A stretch of 64,000 nucleotides of DNA from Halococcus sediminicola (GTDB lineage Archaea; Halobacteriota; Halobacteria; Halobacteriales; Halococcaceae). A program made the translations under genes and the position numbers. Positions 18,122 through 26,655 of the stretch are shown piece by piece (position 1 is the stretch's first letter; each line of letters begins with the position of its first letter). Below the pieces are notes generated by a model that was given only the letters and a program-made list of their open reading frames with translations, ran no database searches and was not told where the DNA came from. The stretch lies in the NCBI RefSeq assembly GCF_000755245.1, contig NZ_BBMP01000006.1:1-64000 (forward strand), read 5' to 3'.

Positions 18122-18667
18122 TCAAAAGTTCTCAATTAGCTGCTCTCGAAAACCATCCAGTATACTCGTTCCCGCGCGTATAGTCTGGAGCATCTTTTCT
18201 TCATCATATTGGACCGGCACGCCGATCTCCATCACCGTTCCCATCTCCGTATTGATCTTATCTCTTCCGCTGAGATAGGTGTCAGTCTGAACCCCGTAAT
18301 CAGAACCGTCTACACTATCCAGCAATTCCTCCATATCACAACCATCTGACTCAGATACCAGTTTTAGAAGCGGCGGATTAACTTCTAAATGCCCGGCCAC
18401 CAGCCAGTCTTTCGAATACCGGTCCAGGTTGTACTGCATCCAGAAGCTGCCATAGTCCTTGTAGTAGAAAATAAGCTCACCTTCTTCCTCCATCTCTGGC
18501 AGTGAGAATAATTCTTGTATCCCAACGTTGTGATGTGGCTCGAAACAGCCGAGATCCTCGAATATGCTGAAGAAATCTACCAGTCTTTTGTTGTATAGAT
18601 CGAGATCGATGATATCGATGTACGGCTGTTCTCCATATGCGTCTGACTCTGGATCTTGATCGGTCAT
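18122..18667 (-). CDS. hypothetical acidic protein
   Basis: 181 aa from the ATG at 18667 (MTDQDPESDAYGEQ); the next ATG upstream adds MCVAPTS only. Aromatic and acidic (ELIFYYKDYGSFWMQYNLDRY). It lacks membrane segments. Its composition is less strand-biased than its neighbours, which suggests later acquisition. Function unknown. It ends 22 nt from the convergent gene at 18099. Confidence 0.6.
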   Translation of the reverse strand: MTDQDPESDAYGEQPYIDIIDLDLYNKRLVDFFSIFEDLGCFEPHHNVGIQELFSLPEMEEEGELIFYYKDYGSFWMQYNLDRYSKDWLVAGHLEVNPPLLKLVSESDGCDMEELLDSVDGSDYGVQTDTYLSGRDKINTEMGTVMEIGVPVQYDEEKMLQTIRAGTSILDGFREQLIENF

Positions 18668-18824
18668 GCTTGTGGGTGCAACACACACCGCCAGCCGTAT
18701 CTATTCACGGAAATTCAAAGATTTGAACGCCGCCAATCCTACCAGAGGAACTACACAGGCAATTCTGAGATGGATGACTGATAGCACGTAACATGTGGCC
18801 GGCTGAGAATCTCAGTGCGAAACA

Positions 18825-19105
18825 AAAGTGTTCGATTTGGCAGAACATCCGGTAACACACCTCCAAAACACCCTCAGAACACCTGAATCGTCGGCAAACC
18901 CAGAACACCGTTAGAACAGCTGTAGTCGGCACAAAACAGCTTTGAAGGATCGAACACCTTGCCGAAAACACCGCACAACCCCTGGTATAGAAAGAGGTGG
19001 GGATTCAGCAAAACAGCTGCCGAAAAATCGATGTCCAACCGCTCTACGGATCGCGGAGAACATCTTGACCTGAACTATTGAGAGCTTCGTCGGAGAACTA
19101 TCAAG
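18825..19105. repeat. non-coding block with many GAACACC/AAACAGCT-type repeats
   Basis: No gene is seen between 18668 and 19187. Within it about a dozen copies of a short motif recur in one direction: CAGAACATCC 18841, AAAACACC 18865, CAGAACACC 18876 and 18901, TAGAACAGCTG 18912, AAAACAGCTT 18933, CGAACACC 18951, GAAAACACC 18964, AAAACAGCTG 19010 and GAGAACATC 19056. GTCGGCA occurs twice and TGCCGAAAA twice. Spacing is roughly 10-25 bp. This looks like an iteron-type or regulator-binding array. Function unknown. Confidence 0.55.
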
Positions 19106-19187
19106 AACTCGTTCCACCAAATACGTGAGAATAAATCAAGCACAGGATTTCTTGTTGATTGATCTACGACTTGTAGCGCTCAGGTTC

Positions 19188-19445
19188 TTAGAGACTGGCT
19201 TCAGCTAAGTGCCGAATCAAGACAACGCGCTCCGGCTGACTGAGTTCATCGTAGGCGCTCTGGATTCGCTTTTGTGTCGGATAGCTGATCGTGGTTTCGT
19301 CCTTGATCGTGCGCGTGGACGCACCGCGCATTTTCTGGTTGAAGAACGCGGCCAGTTTTTCGAGTTGATCGTGGTCACCGTAGAACGAGAATTTTTTCAA
19401 GACATCATCTAGAAATACCTGTTCTCCGGATTCACCTTCAGACAT
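19188..19445 (-). CDS. small helical DNA-binding-like protein
   Basis: 85 aa from the ATG at 19445 (MSEGESGEQVFLDDVLKKF). The rest is helical, and the part from RTIKDETTISYPTQKRIQSAYDELS could be a helix-turn-helix. It adjoins the repeat array at 18825-19105, so it is a candidate binder of it. The longer reading from 19556 overlaps the next gene and is not used. Unrecognised family. Confidence 0.55.
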   Translation of the reverse strand: MSEGESGEQVFLDDVLKKFSFYGDHDQLEKLAAFFNQKMRGASTRTIKDETTISYPTQKRIQSAYDELSQPERVVLIRHLAEASL

Positions 19446-19494
19446 AAGTCCACACTGTATAGCAATATTTAAAAATATGATGGAGAGTGTGAAT

Positions 19495-19755
19495 CTAAGC
19501 GTATCGGAGATACAGAATTGACGCGACAAAGATCGCAATCGCACCGTTTCCAGCACCTTCCTTCACGTCTCCGAGAAAGGTTTGAAAACTAAATCCGCCA
19601 TCAAATCCATTGATGATACCGAGTACAATAGTGATAGACATCAGGAATAAGGCGGTTTTGACCACTCGCTTTATCGAACCTGTATAGCTTCGTGTGCGTC
19701 CATACCCGCGACCACGCGGATAAGGATAGTAATTTGATAGTGTTCTGTAGGCCAT
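19495..19755 (-). CDS. small membrane protein with two hydrophobic segments
   Basis: 86 aa. An Arg/Tyr-rich cytosolic start (YYPYPRGRGYGRTRSY) precedes two membrane segments (about 34-50 and 66-84). Function unknown. It is divergent from the gene at 19843; the AT-rich gap (about 19775-19815) holds TATA-like sequence (ctatataaaag) for the rightward gene. Confidence 0.6.
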   Translation of the reverse strand: MAYRTLSNYYPYPRGRGYGRTRSYTGSIKRVVKTALFLMSITIVLGIINGFDGGFSFQTFLGDVKEGAGNGAIAIFVASILYLRYA

Positions 19756-19842
19756 TTTCTTCTCTTCTCACCTCACACCTCAACAATGTTGACTTAACTA
19801 TATAAAAGTTAATTGGCAATATCAAGGTAGAGGATTGAAACA

Positions 19843-20229
19843 ATGGCAACACTACCAAACGAACTTCAAAAAGGAGATTTCCTATACACAAATTGGGGAT
19901 ACAACCAAACAAACCGCGAATTTGCCAAAATCATAGAAGTAAGCGACACACGGAAAACAGCCGTATGCAGTCGTGTCAAATCCAGAACGCTCGAAGGCGG
20001 CAACAGACGAGATGAGAAAGTCATGCCCGTAGACGAAGAAATCGGCGAAACATTCCGACTACACGTTAGAGAAAGCAGCATCGGAGACGAACCCCGAGAA
20101 AAATACTACCTAACCGGAACCTACCCAACAGTCGTCAGAGACGGAGAAAACGTCTCAACCCGGAAAGGAAACCTCTATTTCTGGAACAAAACCAGCGTAG
20201 CAAAAACACGACCAGGAATGGGCCACTGA
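19843..20229 (+). CDS. mobile-element small protein of the 'xxSWGYDQTN' type
   Basis: 128 aa. The pattern GDFLYTNWGYNQTNREFAKI followed by a C-terminal LYFWNKTSVA block resembles a family of phage and plasmid proteins I recall with a GD-x-L-x-x-SWGYDQTN signature and unknown function. An upstream TATA-like box (ctatataaaag, about 19799) supports the start. Very strong bias for codons ending in A or C. First gene of a rightward run to 22423. Confidence 0.65.
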   Translation: MATLPNELQKGDFLYTNWGYNQTNREFAKIIEVSDTRKTAVCSRVKSRTLEGGNRRDEKVMPVDEEIGETFRLHVRESSIGDEPREKYYLTGTYPTVVRDGENVSTRKGNLYFWNKTSVAKTRPGMGH

Positions 20230-20264
20230 GCCTCTATTCCTACTAAATCAAGGAGGAACGAACA

Positions 20265-20483
20265 ATGACAGAATACACCATTCTAAGCTACTCAGAAAGC
20301 GCCGGAGCCAACATGACTACCGAAGGAAGAGCAGAAGGCGACACACCGAAAGACGCGGTAATGAACTATCTAAATAATCAAACTGACCGAACCGTTCAGG
20401 TGACAGAAGGTCAGGGAATGAGCGGCTATACAGCCGTACCAAAAAATCACTGGAACACATTCACAACACAAGGTGCTGAATAA
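20265..20483 (+). CDS. 72-aa hypothetical protein
   Basis: 72 aa starting MTEYTILSYSESAG. A good ribosome-binding site (AAGGAGG, about 20249-20255) lies 8-9 nt before the ATG. Its last codons overlap the probable start region of the following methyltransferase gene. It resembles small single-domain alpha/beta proteins of plasmids. Function unknown. Confidence 0.65.
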   Translation: MTEYTILSYSESAGANMTTEGRAEGDTPKDAVMNYLNNQTDRTVQVTEGQGMSGYTAVPKNHWNTFTTQGAE

Positions 20484-21103
20484 TCGAAAAGGCGATTCTA
20501 TCTCTTTACGACCACAGCGGAAACATGGTCAAACCTTGGGCAGAAGCAGGTTACGAATGCATCTGCGTAGATGTACAACACAACGGAGTAACCGAACAGG
20601 AATACGGTGACGGCAAAATAATCTACGTCGAAGCCGACGTCAACGACTATCTCCCACCACTCAGAGATTATGCGATGGTGTTTGCATTCCCACCCTGCAC
20701 CAACCTCGCCGTCTCAGGAGCACGCTGGTTCAAAGACAAAGGACTCGACGGACTAAGCCAGGCAATCCAGAACGTAGAGACAGCACGAAGAATAGCAGAA
20801 TGGGCCGACGCACCTTGGCTGATCGAAAACCCTGTCTCAACCCTCTCAACCTACTGGAGAAAGCCAGACCACACATTCCACCCCTACGAATACGACGGCT
20901 ACACCGGAGACGACGACCGGTACAGCAAGAAAACCTGCCTCTGGACCTCAGACGACTTCGTGATGCCAGAAACCGACGCAGCCGAAGAATACGACGACAG
21001 AATTCATAAGATGGCTCCTAGTGAGGACCGAAGCCGCAAACGATCCCAGACACCGATGGGATTCGCAAAATCAGTTCACAAGTCGATGGAAGACAGGGTA
21101 TAA
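20483..21103 (+). CDS. short DNA cytosine (C5)-methyltransferase-like protein with a probable AUC start
   Basis: 206 aa if started at the ATC at 20483. Before the first ATG (20525) the frame encodes ILSLYDHSGNMVKPWAEAGY, the expected SAM-binding motif I, so the true start must be upstream; only ATA and ATC are available after the TGA at 20477. AGGTG at 20471-20475 is 7 nt before the ATC. Motif IV is FPPCTNLAVSG (Cys about residue 72) and LIENPVS resembles motif VI. It is much shorter than Dcm enzymes (over 300 aa) and lacks an obvious target-recognition domain, as in phage-type relatives. Confidence 0.75.
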   Translation: MEKAILSLYDHSGNMVKPWAEAGYECICVDVQHNGVTEQEYGDGKIIYVEADVNDYLPPLRDYAMVFAFPPCTNLAVSGARWFKDKGLDGLSQAIQNVETARRIAEWADAPWLIENPVSTLSTYWRKPDHTFHPYEYDGYTGDDDRYSKKTCLWTSDDFVMPETDAAEEYDDRIHKMAPSEDRSRKRSQTPMGFAKSVHKSMEDRV

Positions 21104-21135
21104 TCCCTGTTCCATTTTGACGAGGTGCTGAATCA

Positions 21136-21993
21136 ATCGAACGGCTAGAAGAATTACCAGTCAATACAATCCTGCAAGGCGATGTAGAAGACAAACTTTC
21201 TGAACTACCAGCAAACTCAGTAGATCTAGTGATGACCAGTCCGCCCTACTACCAGATGAAGGACTACGGGCACGATGCCCAGATAGGTTTAGAAGAAGAC
21301 CTAGAAGAATACCTCAACGATCTGTGCGACGTATTTGATGAGCTAAAGCGAGTTCTCAAAGAGAACGGTGTGTTCTTCCTGAATATAGACGATACCTACT
21401 ACCGCAAAAGCCTGCAGATGATCCCTGAAAAACTGGCTCTCGAACTGAAGGAGAGAGGATGGACTCTGCGCAACAAGATTATCTGGCATAAGAATGCTTG
21501 TATGCCAGAGTCAGTCAAAGATCGATTTTCTCACAAGTGGGAGTACCTGTTTATGTTCACACCGAACAGACAGTATGAGTTCGATCTTGATACAGTCAGA
21601 GAGGCATACAGCGAAGCCACGAAGAAACGATTGAGCCAGAATAACGGCAATCCTAACTTCAATCCTGAAGACGACAGAGGGCACGCCAACGGAGAGAAGA
21701 ACCAAGTAGAGGTTAACCAGTTCACGCACGAGAAAGGGAAGAACCCTGGTGACGTGTGGACAATACCGACCGCCAAGTACTGTAAAGCACACTTCGCTGT
21801 GTATCCAAAACGGCTCTGCGAGAAGCCAATCAAAGCTGGATGCCCAGAAGACGGCGTAGTTCTAGATCCATTCGCAGGAGCAGGAACTACATGCGTAGTG
21901 GCGCAAAATCTAGGCCGCGAGTATATTGGGATCGAGCTGAATCCGGAGTTCGCAGATCTAGCCAGAGAACGGCTCAGTTGTGGTGAAGTATAG
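21136..21993 (+). CDS. beta-class N4-cytosine/N6-adenine DNA methyltransferase with a probable AUC start
   Basis: 285 aa if started at the ATC at 21136 (IERLEELPVNTILQGD...). Catalytic motif IV TSPPYY is at about 33-38 and SAM motif I DPFAGAGTT at about 244-252, the order of beta-class enzymes; TSPPY suggests N4-cytosine. The conserved LQGDVEDKLSELPANSVDLV precedes the first ATG (21229), and no ATG, GTG or TTG occurs after the TGA at 21118. AGGTG at 21123-21127 is 8 nt before the ATC. No restriction partner is adjacent, so it is probably an orphan protective methylase. Confidence 0.85.
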   Translation: MERLEELPVNTILQGDVEDKLSELPANSVDLVMTSPPYYQMKDYGHDAQIGLEEDLEEYLNDLCDVFDELKRVLKENGVFFLNIDDTYYRKSLQMIPEKLALELKERGWTLRNKIIWHKNACMPESVKDRFSHKWEYLFMFTPNRQYEFDLDTVREAYSEATKKRLSQNNGNPNFNPEDDRGHANGEKNQVEVNQFTHEKGKNPGDVWTIPTAKYCKAHFAVYPKRLCEKPIKAGCPEDGVVLDPFAGAGTTCVVAQNLGREYIGIELNPEFADLARERLSCGEV

Positions 21994-22048
21994 GATGTCT
22001 TTATGTAGATCAGCCCACAGAAAAATCAGTGAAGGTGAAAAACCAGTA

Positions 22049-22423
22049 GTGGCAACAATCTACTACCTAAACTGGGACGAGGAATGGAGACAAGAAGAGA
22101 ACGAGGAAAACCCGGAACTCGGCCCCGCCCGAAAACTCTTCCACAAACTCAACGTCGAATCCGTACTCGAAGAACACGAGAAACCCAGCAACAGCTACAC
22201 CAAAGACGAATTCAACCAACTCTACCGAGAGATCGCCGACATCGACGTAGACGACCCTGAAGACGCATGGGCGCAATGGAACGCCGGCAGCGGCCACGAA
22301 ACACCGGAATTCTACGACGCCGAAGAACGCTCCATGTCCGTCGGCGACGTGATCATGATAAATGATGTCTATTACCAAGCCAAAGCCATCGGCTGGGACG
22401 AAATCGAAGTAACAGAGCCGTGA
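22049..22423 (+). CDS. hypothetical acidic protein
   Basis: 124 aa from the GTG at 22049 (MATIYYLNWDEEWRQEE). A ribosome-binding site (GAAGGTGA, about 22031-22038) precedes it. The C-terminus (MSVGDVIMINDVYYQAKAIGW) looks like the YodL/DUF-type small proteins of plasmids whose end reads 'SxSxGDVIxxxGxxYxxxxxGF'. That likeness is from memory; function unknown. Codon use is strongly C/A-ending. Confidence 0.65.
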   Translation: MATIYYLNWDEEWRQEENEENPELGPARKLFHKLNVESVLEEHEKPSNSYTKDEFNQLYREIADIDVDDPEDAWAQWNAGSGHETPEFYDAEERSMSVGDVIMINDVYYQAKAIGWDEIEVTEP

Positions 22424-22507
22424 AAGCGGACTACAAGAAGAAACGACGTTCCTGAACTGTCCCAGATGTAGATGTTTCTTTACGACCGGCTACGAAGGAA
22501 CCTGATC

Positions 22508-23179
22508 ATGGCGACCAACACTCGAATCCCGCTACTGGAGCGCAGCCAGCAAGTATACGACTGGTGGGGTAAGAACCGTTTTCTCTACCGGATTATCTCC
22601 AAGGTTAACGAGGTTCCACGACAGCGGGCAAGCGCACGCCTTGGACTTACTGGCGGTGAGACTATACTTGAGGTAGGCTGCGGCCCCGGTGTGAACTTCC
22701 CGCTGCTTCGTGATGCAGTGGGTACTGACGGCAAAGTCGTCGGCATCGATATTAGTTCAGGCATGGTCCAGCGGGCTACACAGAGACAGCAAAAACAGGG
22801 ATGGTCTAACGTTCAGCCCATCTGCGGTGATGCCACCCGAATGCCTGTGAAAGAAGACTCGTATGATGCAGCGTTCGCATCACTGGCCCTGAGTGTGATC
22901 CCGGATGTACGAGATGTGATCGAGACTGTGTATGATGTGTTGAAACCCGGCGGTCGGTTTGTAGTGTATGACTCGGCTGGCCGGTATCAGGAAGGGTTTC
23001 CCCGGTTACTGAATCCGCTTCACAGACGGTTTGTCCGCTATATGTTCAATCACCAGCTTGACCAGGATGTTGTCGAAGAACTGCGGACAGTGTTTGAGAT
23101 CGTTGATGTTGTGGAGACGTTCAAATCTGGCTCTGAATATGTTGCTGTCGCCACTAAGTCTCCTACACTCCCTGAGTGA
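22508..23179 (+). CDS. class I SAM-dependent methyltransferase (UbiE/MenG-like)
   Basis: 223 aa from the ATG at 22508, with AAGGA 8 nt upstream. SAM-binding motif I is ILEVGCGPGVNFPLL; post-I is VVGIDISSGMVQRA; motif II DATRMPVKEDSYDAAFASLAL; motif III VLKPGGRFVVYDSAG. The substrate is unknown; quinone or small-molecule methylation would be typical. Codon use is balanced, unlike the skewed genes on either side, which suggests cargo. Confidence 0.85.
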   Translation: MATNTRIPLLERSQQVYDWWGKNRFLYRIISKVNEVPRQRASARLGLTGGETILEVGCGPGVNFPLLRDAVGTDGKVVGIDISSGMVQRATQRQQKQGWSNVQPICGDATRMPVKEDSYDAAFASLALSVIPDVRDVIETVYDVLKPGGRFVVYDSAGRYQEGFPRLLNPLHRRFVRYMFNHQLDQDVVEELRTVFEIVDVVETFKSGSEYVAVATKSPTLPE

Positions 23180-23314
23180 GCCGCGAGGCATACAAAATAC
23201 TCCAATCTTTCAGCATCTCTGCCCAAAAAGCGGGTAACGCTTACCATGCAGGTCCTCATGGGGCTGATATGAACGCCGAAATTCGGACGGTGACCACACT
23301 TGGTTGATAACGAG

Positions 23315-25015
23315 ATGGCTCTCACTTTCTCGGTCCGAAATAATCCCGGTGTCTATGCTCTTCTATTGGGTTCTGGTATATCTACTGAGGCAGGGGTTCC
23401 TACAGGCTGGGGTGTCGTTAAAGATCTAATTCGGAAGCTGGCCGAGATAGAGGGTGAGGAGATTGAAACCGATCCAGAGGAATGGTATCAAGACACCTAC
23501 AATCAAGAACCCGAATACGATGATTTGATTGAGCAGGTTGCACCTTCTAAGCCAGATCGCCAGTCTCTATTAGAGAAGTACTTCGAACCTACTTCCGAAG
23601 AGCGAGAACAGGACATTAAGACTCCATCAGAAGCCCACAGGAGTATTGCATGGTTAATGGATGAAGGGTACATCAGCATAGTTGTCACCACAAACTTTGA
23701 TCAGTTATTGGAACAAGCTCTATCTGAACGCGGGATTACGCCAGTAGTTATCAGTAGCGAATCGGATGCTAAAGGAGCAGCTCCTTTATCTCATCAAGAA
23801 GCAGTTATCCTGAAGGTCAATGGCGACTACAAAGAGACGAATATCAAGAACATACCTGAAGAGTTAGAGAACTACTCTGCACCAATCGAAGAAAAGCTGA
23901 ATAAGATGTTTGATGAATATGGGCTTATCGTCTGTGGTTGGTCTGGAGATTGGGATATCGCATTACGAGAAGCGATGCTTAGGTGTGAAAGAAGGCGGTA
24001 TGCAACATACTGGGCCTACCATGGCAGTTTAGAAGATAGCGCGGATGAACTCATAGCTCACCGAGATGGAACTCCCATTCAGATTACTGGTGCCGGTGAC
24101 TTCTTTTCGGAGTTAAAAGAGAACGTAGAGGCGCTTGAAGGCTCAGAGTCGGGAGCCCCGTTGACTCGAGAAGTGGCCAGAGAAAGGGTCAAGCGATACA
24201 TGACCCGTGAAGAACGGAAAATCGACTTGGCAGATCTGCTTCATGACGAAACTGAAGAGGTCAGAAGTCGGGTTTTCAACGAGGATAAGTTCCCTCTCGA
24301 TATTGATGTGAATGATGATAACTATGACGAGAGACTGTCGATGTATGAAAGCGGTGTCAGAACGTTAGTAGTGGCGACATCTACCTGCGCATACTGGGGT
24401 CCAGAGGTTACCAATTCCGCTTTGCAACCATTGGCTGAGCAGGTGAGACGATTAGGTTCCACAGGTAGTCCCGATGGAACATACAACCATGTCTGGGATT
24501 ACCTGAGGATGTACCCTGCTATGCTTGTACTCTACGGAACAGGGATATCAAGCCTCAAATCCGGGAACTGGGAACTTATGCATGAGCTCCTAATTGAGAC
24601 TGAAATCGATGCACACGACTTCATCGAGCAATCTGCCGGTGGGCTGCTAAATCCGTGGACGGTTGGAAGCGGTATCAATAGAGGGCGGGGAGGCAACCGG
24701 TTTCTCAGGAAGCGTATGGAGAAATATTTCCGTGAACCTCTTCGGGAGTTCTTACCCGATGGCAAGGAATATACCAACTTATTTCATGAATACGAGGCTT
24801 TCGCAGACCTGATTCTACTGGATAGGCTTGGGGACGACTCACTCGATAATGTACAATTGAAAGGAACGCTATACTATGACGCCACCTTGGAGCAGCTCCG
24901 TGATGAACTTGATTCACAGAGCGAAAACTGGGGGCCAATCGATGCCGGGTTTTTTGATGGCTCCGTTGATCGAGCAAACTTCTTACTGGATGAACTGAAA
25001 GACATGGGATGGTAA
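23315..25015 (+). CDS. SIR2-family defence-type protein
   Basis: 566 aa from the ATG at 23315. The SIR2 domain occupies about 1-270: LLLGSGISTEAGVPTGWG (NAD-binding Gly-rich loop), TTNFDQLLE (catalytic Asn127) and LKVNGDYKETNI, where the usual HGD histidine is Asn169. The rest (280-566) is a helical region of unknown type. Similar SIR2 proteins deplete NAD during anti-virus defence. The missing His could mean altered chemistry or a natural subfamily variant. It is followed by a membrane-anchored protein that may act with it. Confidence 0.85.
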   Translation: MALTFSVRNNPGVYALLLGSGISTEAGVPTGWGVVKDLIRKLAEIEGEEIETDPEEWYQDTYNQEPEYDDLIEQVAPSKPDRQSLLEKYFEPTSEEREQDIKTPSEAHRSIAWLMDEGYISIVVTTNFDQLLEQALSERGITPVVISSESDAKGAAPLSHQEAVILKVNGDYKETNIKNIPEELENYSAPIEEKLNKMFDEYGLIVCGWSGDWDIALREAMLRCERRRYATYWAYHGSLEDSADELIAHRDGTPIQITGAGDFFSELKENVEALEGSESGAPLTREVARERVKRYMTREERKIDLADLLHDETEEVRSRVFNEDKFPLDIDVNDDNYDERLSMYESGVRTLVVATSTCAYWGPEVTNSALQPLAEQVRRLGSTGSPDGTYNHVWDYLRMYPAMLVLYGTGISSLKSGNWELMHELLIETEIDAHDFIEQSAGGLLNPWTVGSGINRGRGGNRFLRKRMEKYFREPLREFLPDGKEYTNLFHEYEAFADLILLDRLGDDSLDNVQLKGTLYYDATLEQLRDELDSQSENWGPIDAGFFDGSVDRANFLLDELKDMGW

Positions 25016-25173
25016 CGGATGTTCAAACTCCTTTAACCGAGTAGAGCACGACTCTATGTAGATTATCAACTGTCTTTCTGCGCAGAGATGTGAGAAATTC
25101 AGTGTCTAATCCGCCTTTGATGAAGACGGAGGCCAGAGGTACTTTCTTTGCCAGCGGCTTCTAACGATTAGTA

Positions 25174-26391
25174 ATGCCGGAGGATGAGGACGAGGGTGAT
25201 TCCGAAGAATTTGATCTTAAGGAATGGAAGCGGAAAAACGAGGAGCGACGGAAAGAACGCCTAAAACACGCTTCCTACGGGTGGGCGGAAACAGTACGAG
25301 AAGCAGGTGAACTATACCGAGATCTCGAACAAATCGAAGCAGTCTCTGAGGAACTTGATCTATCCGAGGACACCGCTCAGGAAGCACTTGCCGTCTACGA
25401 CCTGATATTCGATCAACCTACAGACAACATCTCAGCAAGGACCGCAATCGGTGGACGCGCCTACTTCTCTCTGGAAAGAAGCATAGAAGATGCCCTTGGA
25501 GATGAAGATGGAGAAAAATTGGAAGAGGTGGTGCGTGAGTTCGTCGGAGCAGTCTACCTACAACACGACCCTGAGAGCCATACAGTAGACAGCCCACCGA
25601 AAAAGAATACACCTCCCTCAAATGTAGACTTCAGCAAACTCAGGGAGGCTCTTTCTGACAATCTCACCTCCGAAATACAGAGAATGGCGATAGGGTCGGG
25701 TATATCTTCGATTCCGGACAGCGTTTTAGAAAGCCAGACGAGCCGAATGGCGGATATGCTAAATCCAGTTATAAGAGATCATAACAGTCTTGCCAGAGAC
25801 ATGGCCGAGTCGATCAACGCCCAGCACAGAGATATAATGCAGTCCGCTATTGCTGCTGGTCTCCCATCGATCTTAGACCATATCCAGCACCAGCAAAATC
25901 TGATGAACGCCTCGATAGCTAACTCAATCGGGGACATCCAGTTTCCTGAATCGGTTGTTGCCGATCTTGCATCTATTCAGACATCGGTGAACACTACGGC
26001 AACAGCCGAATCAACCCCTGCTACATCAGATACTGAAGACTCTATAAATACGGAGACTCCTACAACCACGGTCGAGACCGACTCTCCAGAGGTTATCACT
26101 ACACCCACTCCGGAAACCGGGCCTGAAGGAGTTACGCTGGACGCCACGCTTCCGGATTCGGATGCCTTCACGACGGAATTGGTCTTCGAGATCCCGGCTA
26201 TGATAGTCGAATCGATTCTGAGTACCGGGCAGGCACGTACCTGGTTCACAAATCTCTCCTACGATTATCAAATTAGTGTTATCAGGATTCTCTTGGCAGC
26301 CATAGCGTTTCAATTGACCGCGAACTTAGGTATGGCTGCGCTTGCTGCTCTTCTTGCTCCCGCTGTTCGAAAGGCGATTATTGAAGAATAG
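25174..26391 (+). CDS. hypothetical protein with C-terminal membrane anchor, next to SIR2
   Basis: 405 aa. The N-terminus is very charged (MPEDEDEGDSEEFDLKEWKR), followed by a helical region, a Thr/Pro-rich linker (about 265-320) and a hydrophobic C-terminus (VIRILLAAIAFQLTANL...MAALAALLAPAV) that should span or enter the membrane. No family is recognised. Its location 158 nt after the SIR2 gene and its mixed codon use suggest the same cargo unit. Confidence 0.65.
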   Translation: MPEDEDEGDSEEFDLKEWKRKNEERRKERLKHASYGWAETVREAGELYRDLEQIEAVSEELDLSEDTAQEALAVYDLIFDQPTDNISARTAIGGRAYFSLERSIEDALGDEDGEKLEEVVREFVGAVYLQHDPESHTVDSPPKKNTPPSNVDFSKLREALSDNLTSEIQRMAIGSGISSIPDSVLESQTSRMADMLNPVIRDHNSLARDMAESINAQHRDIMQSAIAAGLPSILDHIQHQQNLMNASIANSIGDIQFPESVVADLASIQTSVNTTATAESTPATSDTEDSINTETPTTTVETDSPEVITTPTPETGPEGVTLDATLPDSDAFTTELVFEIPAMIVESILSTGQARTWFTNLSYDYQISVIRILLAAIAFQLTANLGMAALAALLAPAVRKAIIEE

Positions 26392-26655
26392 AGGTCAGGT
26401 GTGACGTCACCGCCTCCCTGTATATTCACCACTCCGCCACAGTCACACTTATAAAAGTTGTAGTGTAGACATTTTCTCGACAGCTACCAGTCTCTCAGGA
26501 GTCCTGGTTAATCAAAGACTCCTGTACCACTACTTCTCTAAACACCAGCTTCTCACCACAGCTAACACGCCACAACAGTCGTTCTACACCACATACCCTG
26601 TATAAAAACATCTGGGTCGCTCACCACTACACAAACAACGATAGGTGAACACACA
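26392..26655 (+). promoter_or_regulatory. intergenic region with two TATA boxes and an 8-bp inverted repeat
   Basis: No gene. Two good TATA boxes point right: cttataaaag at about 26449 and tataaaaac at about 26601. Between them lies a perfect 8-bp inverted repeat, CAGGAGTC (26496-26503) and GACTCCTG (26517-26524), with a 13-nt loop. The second box is about 28 nt before the likely mRNA start of the DUF932 gene. The first box plus hairpin could mark a short RNA or a regulated leader. Confidence 0.5.

Noticed and set aside
18825-19105. Repeat array as a CRISPR
   Set aside because: Repeats are short and imperfect with no uniform spacers, and no cas genes are present.
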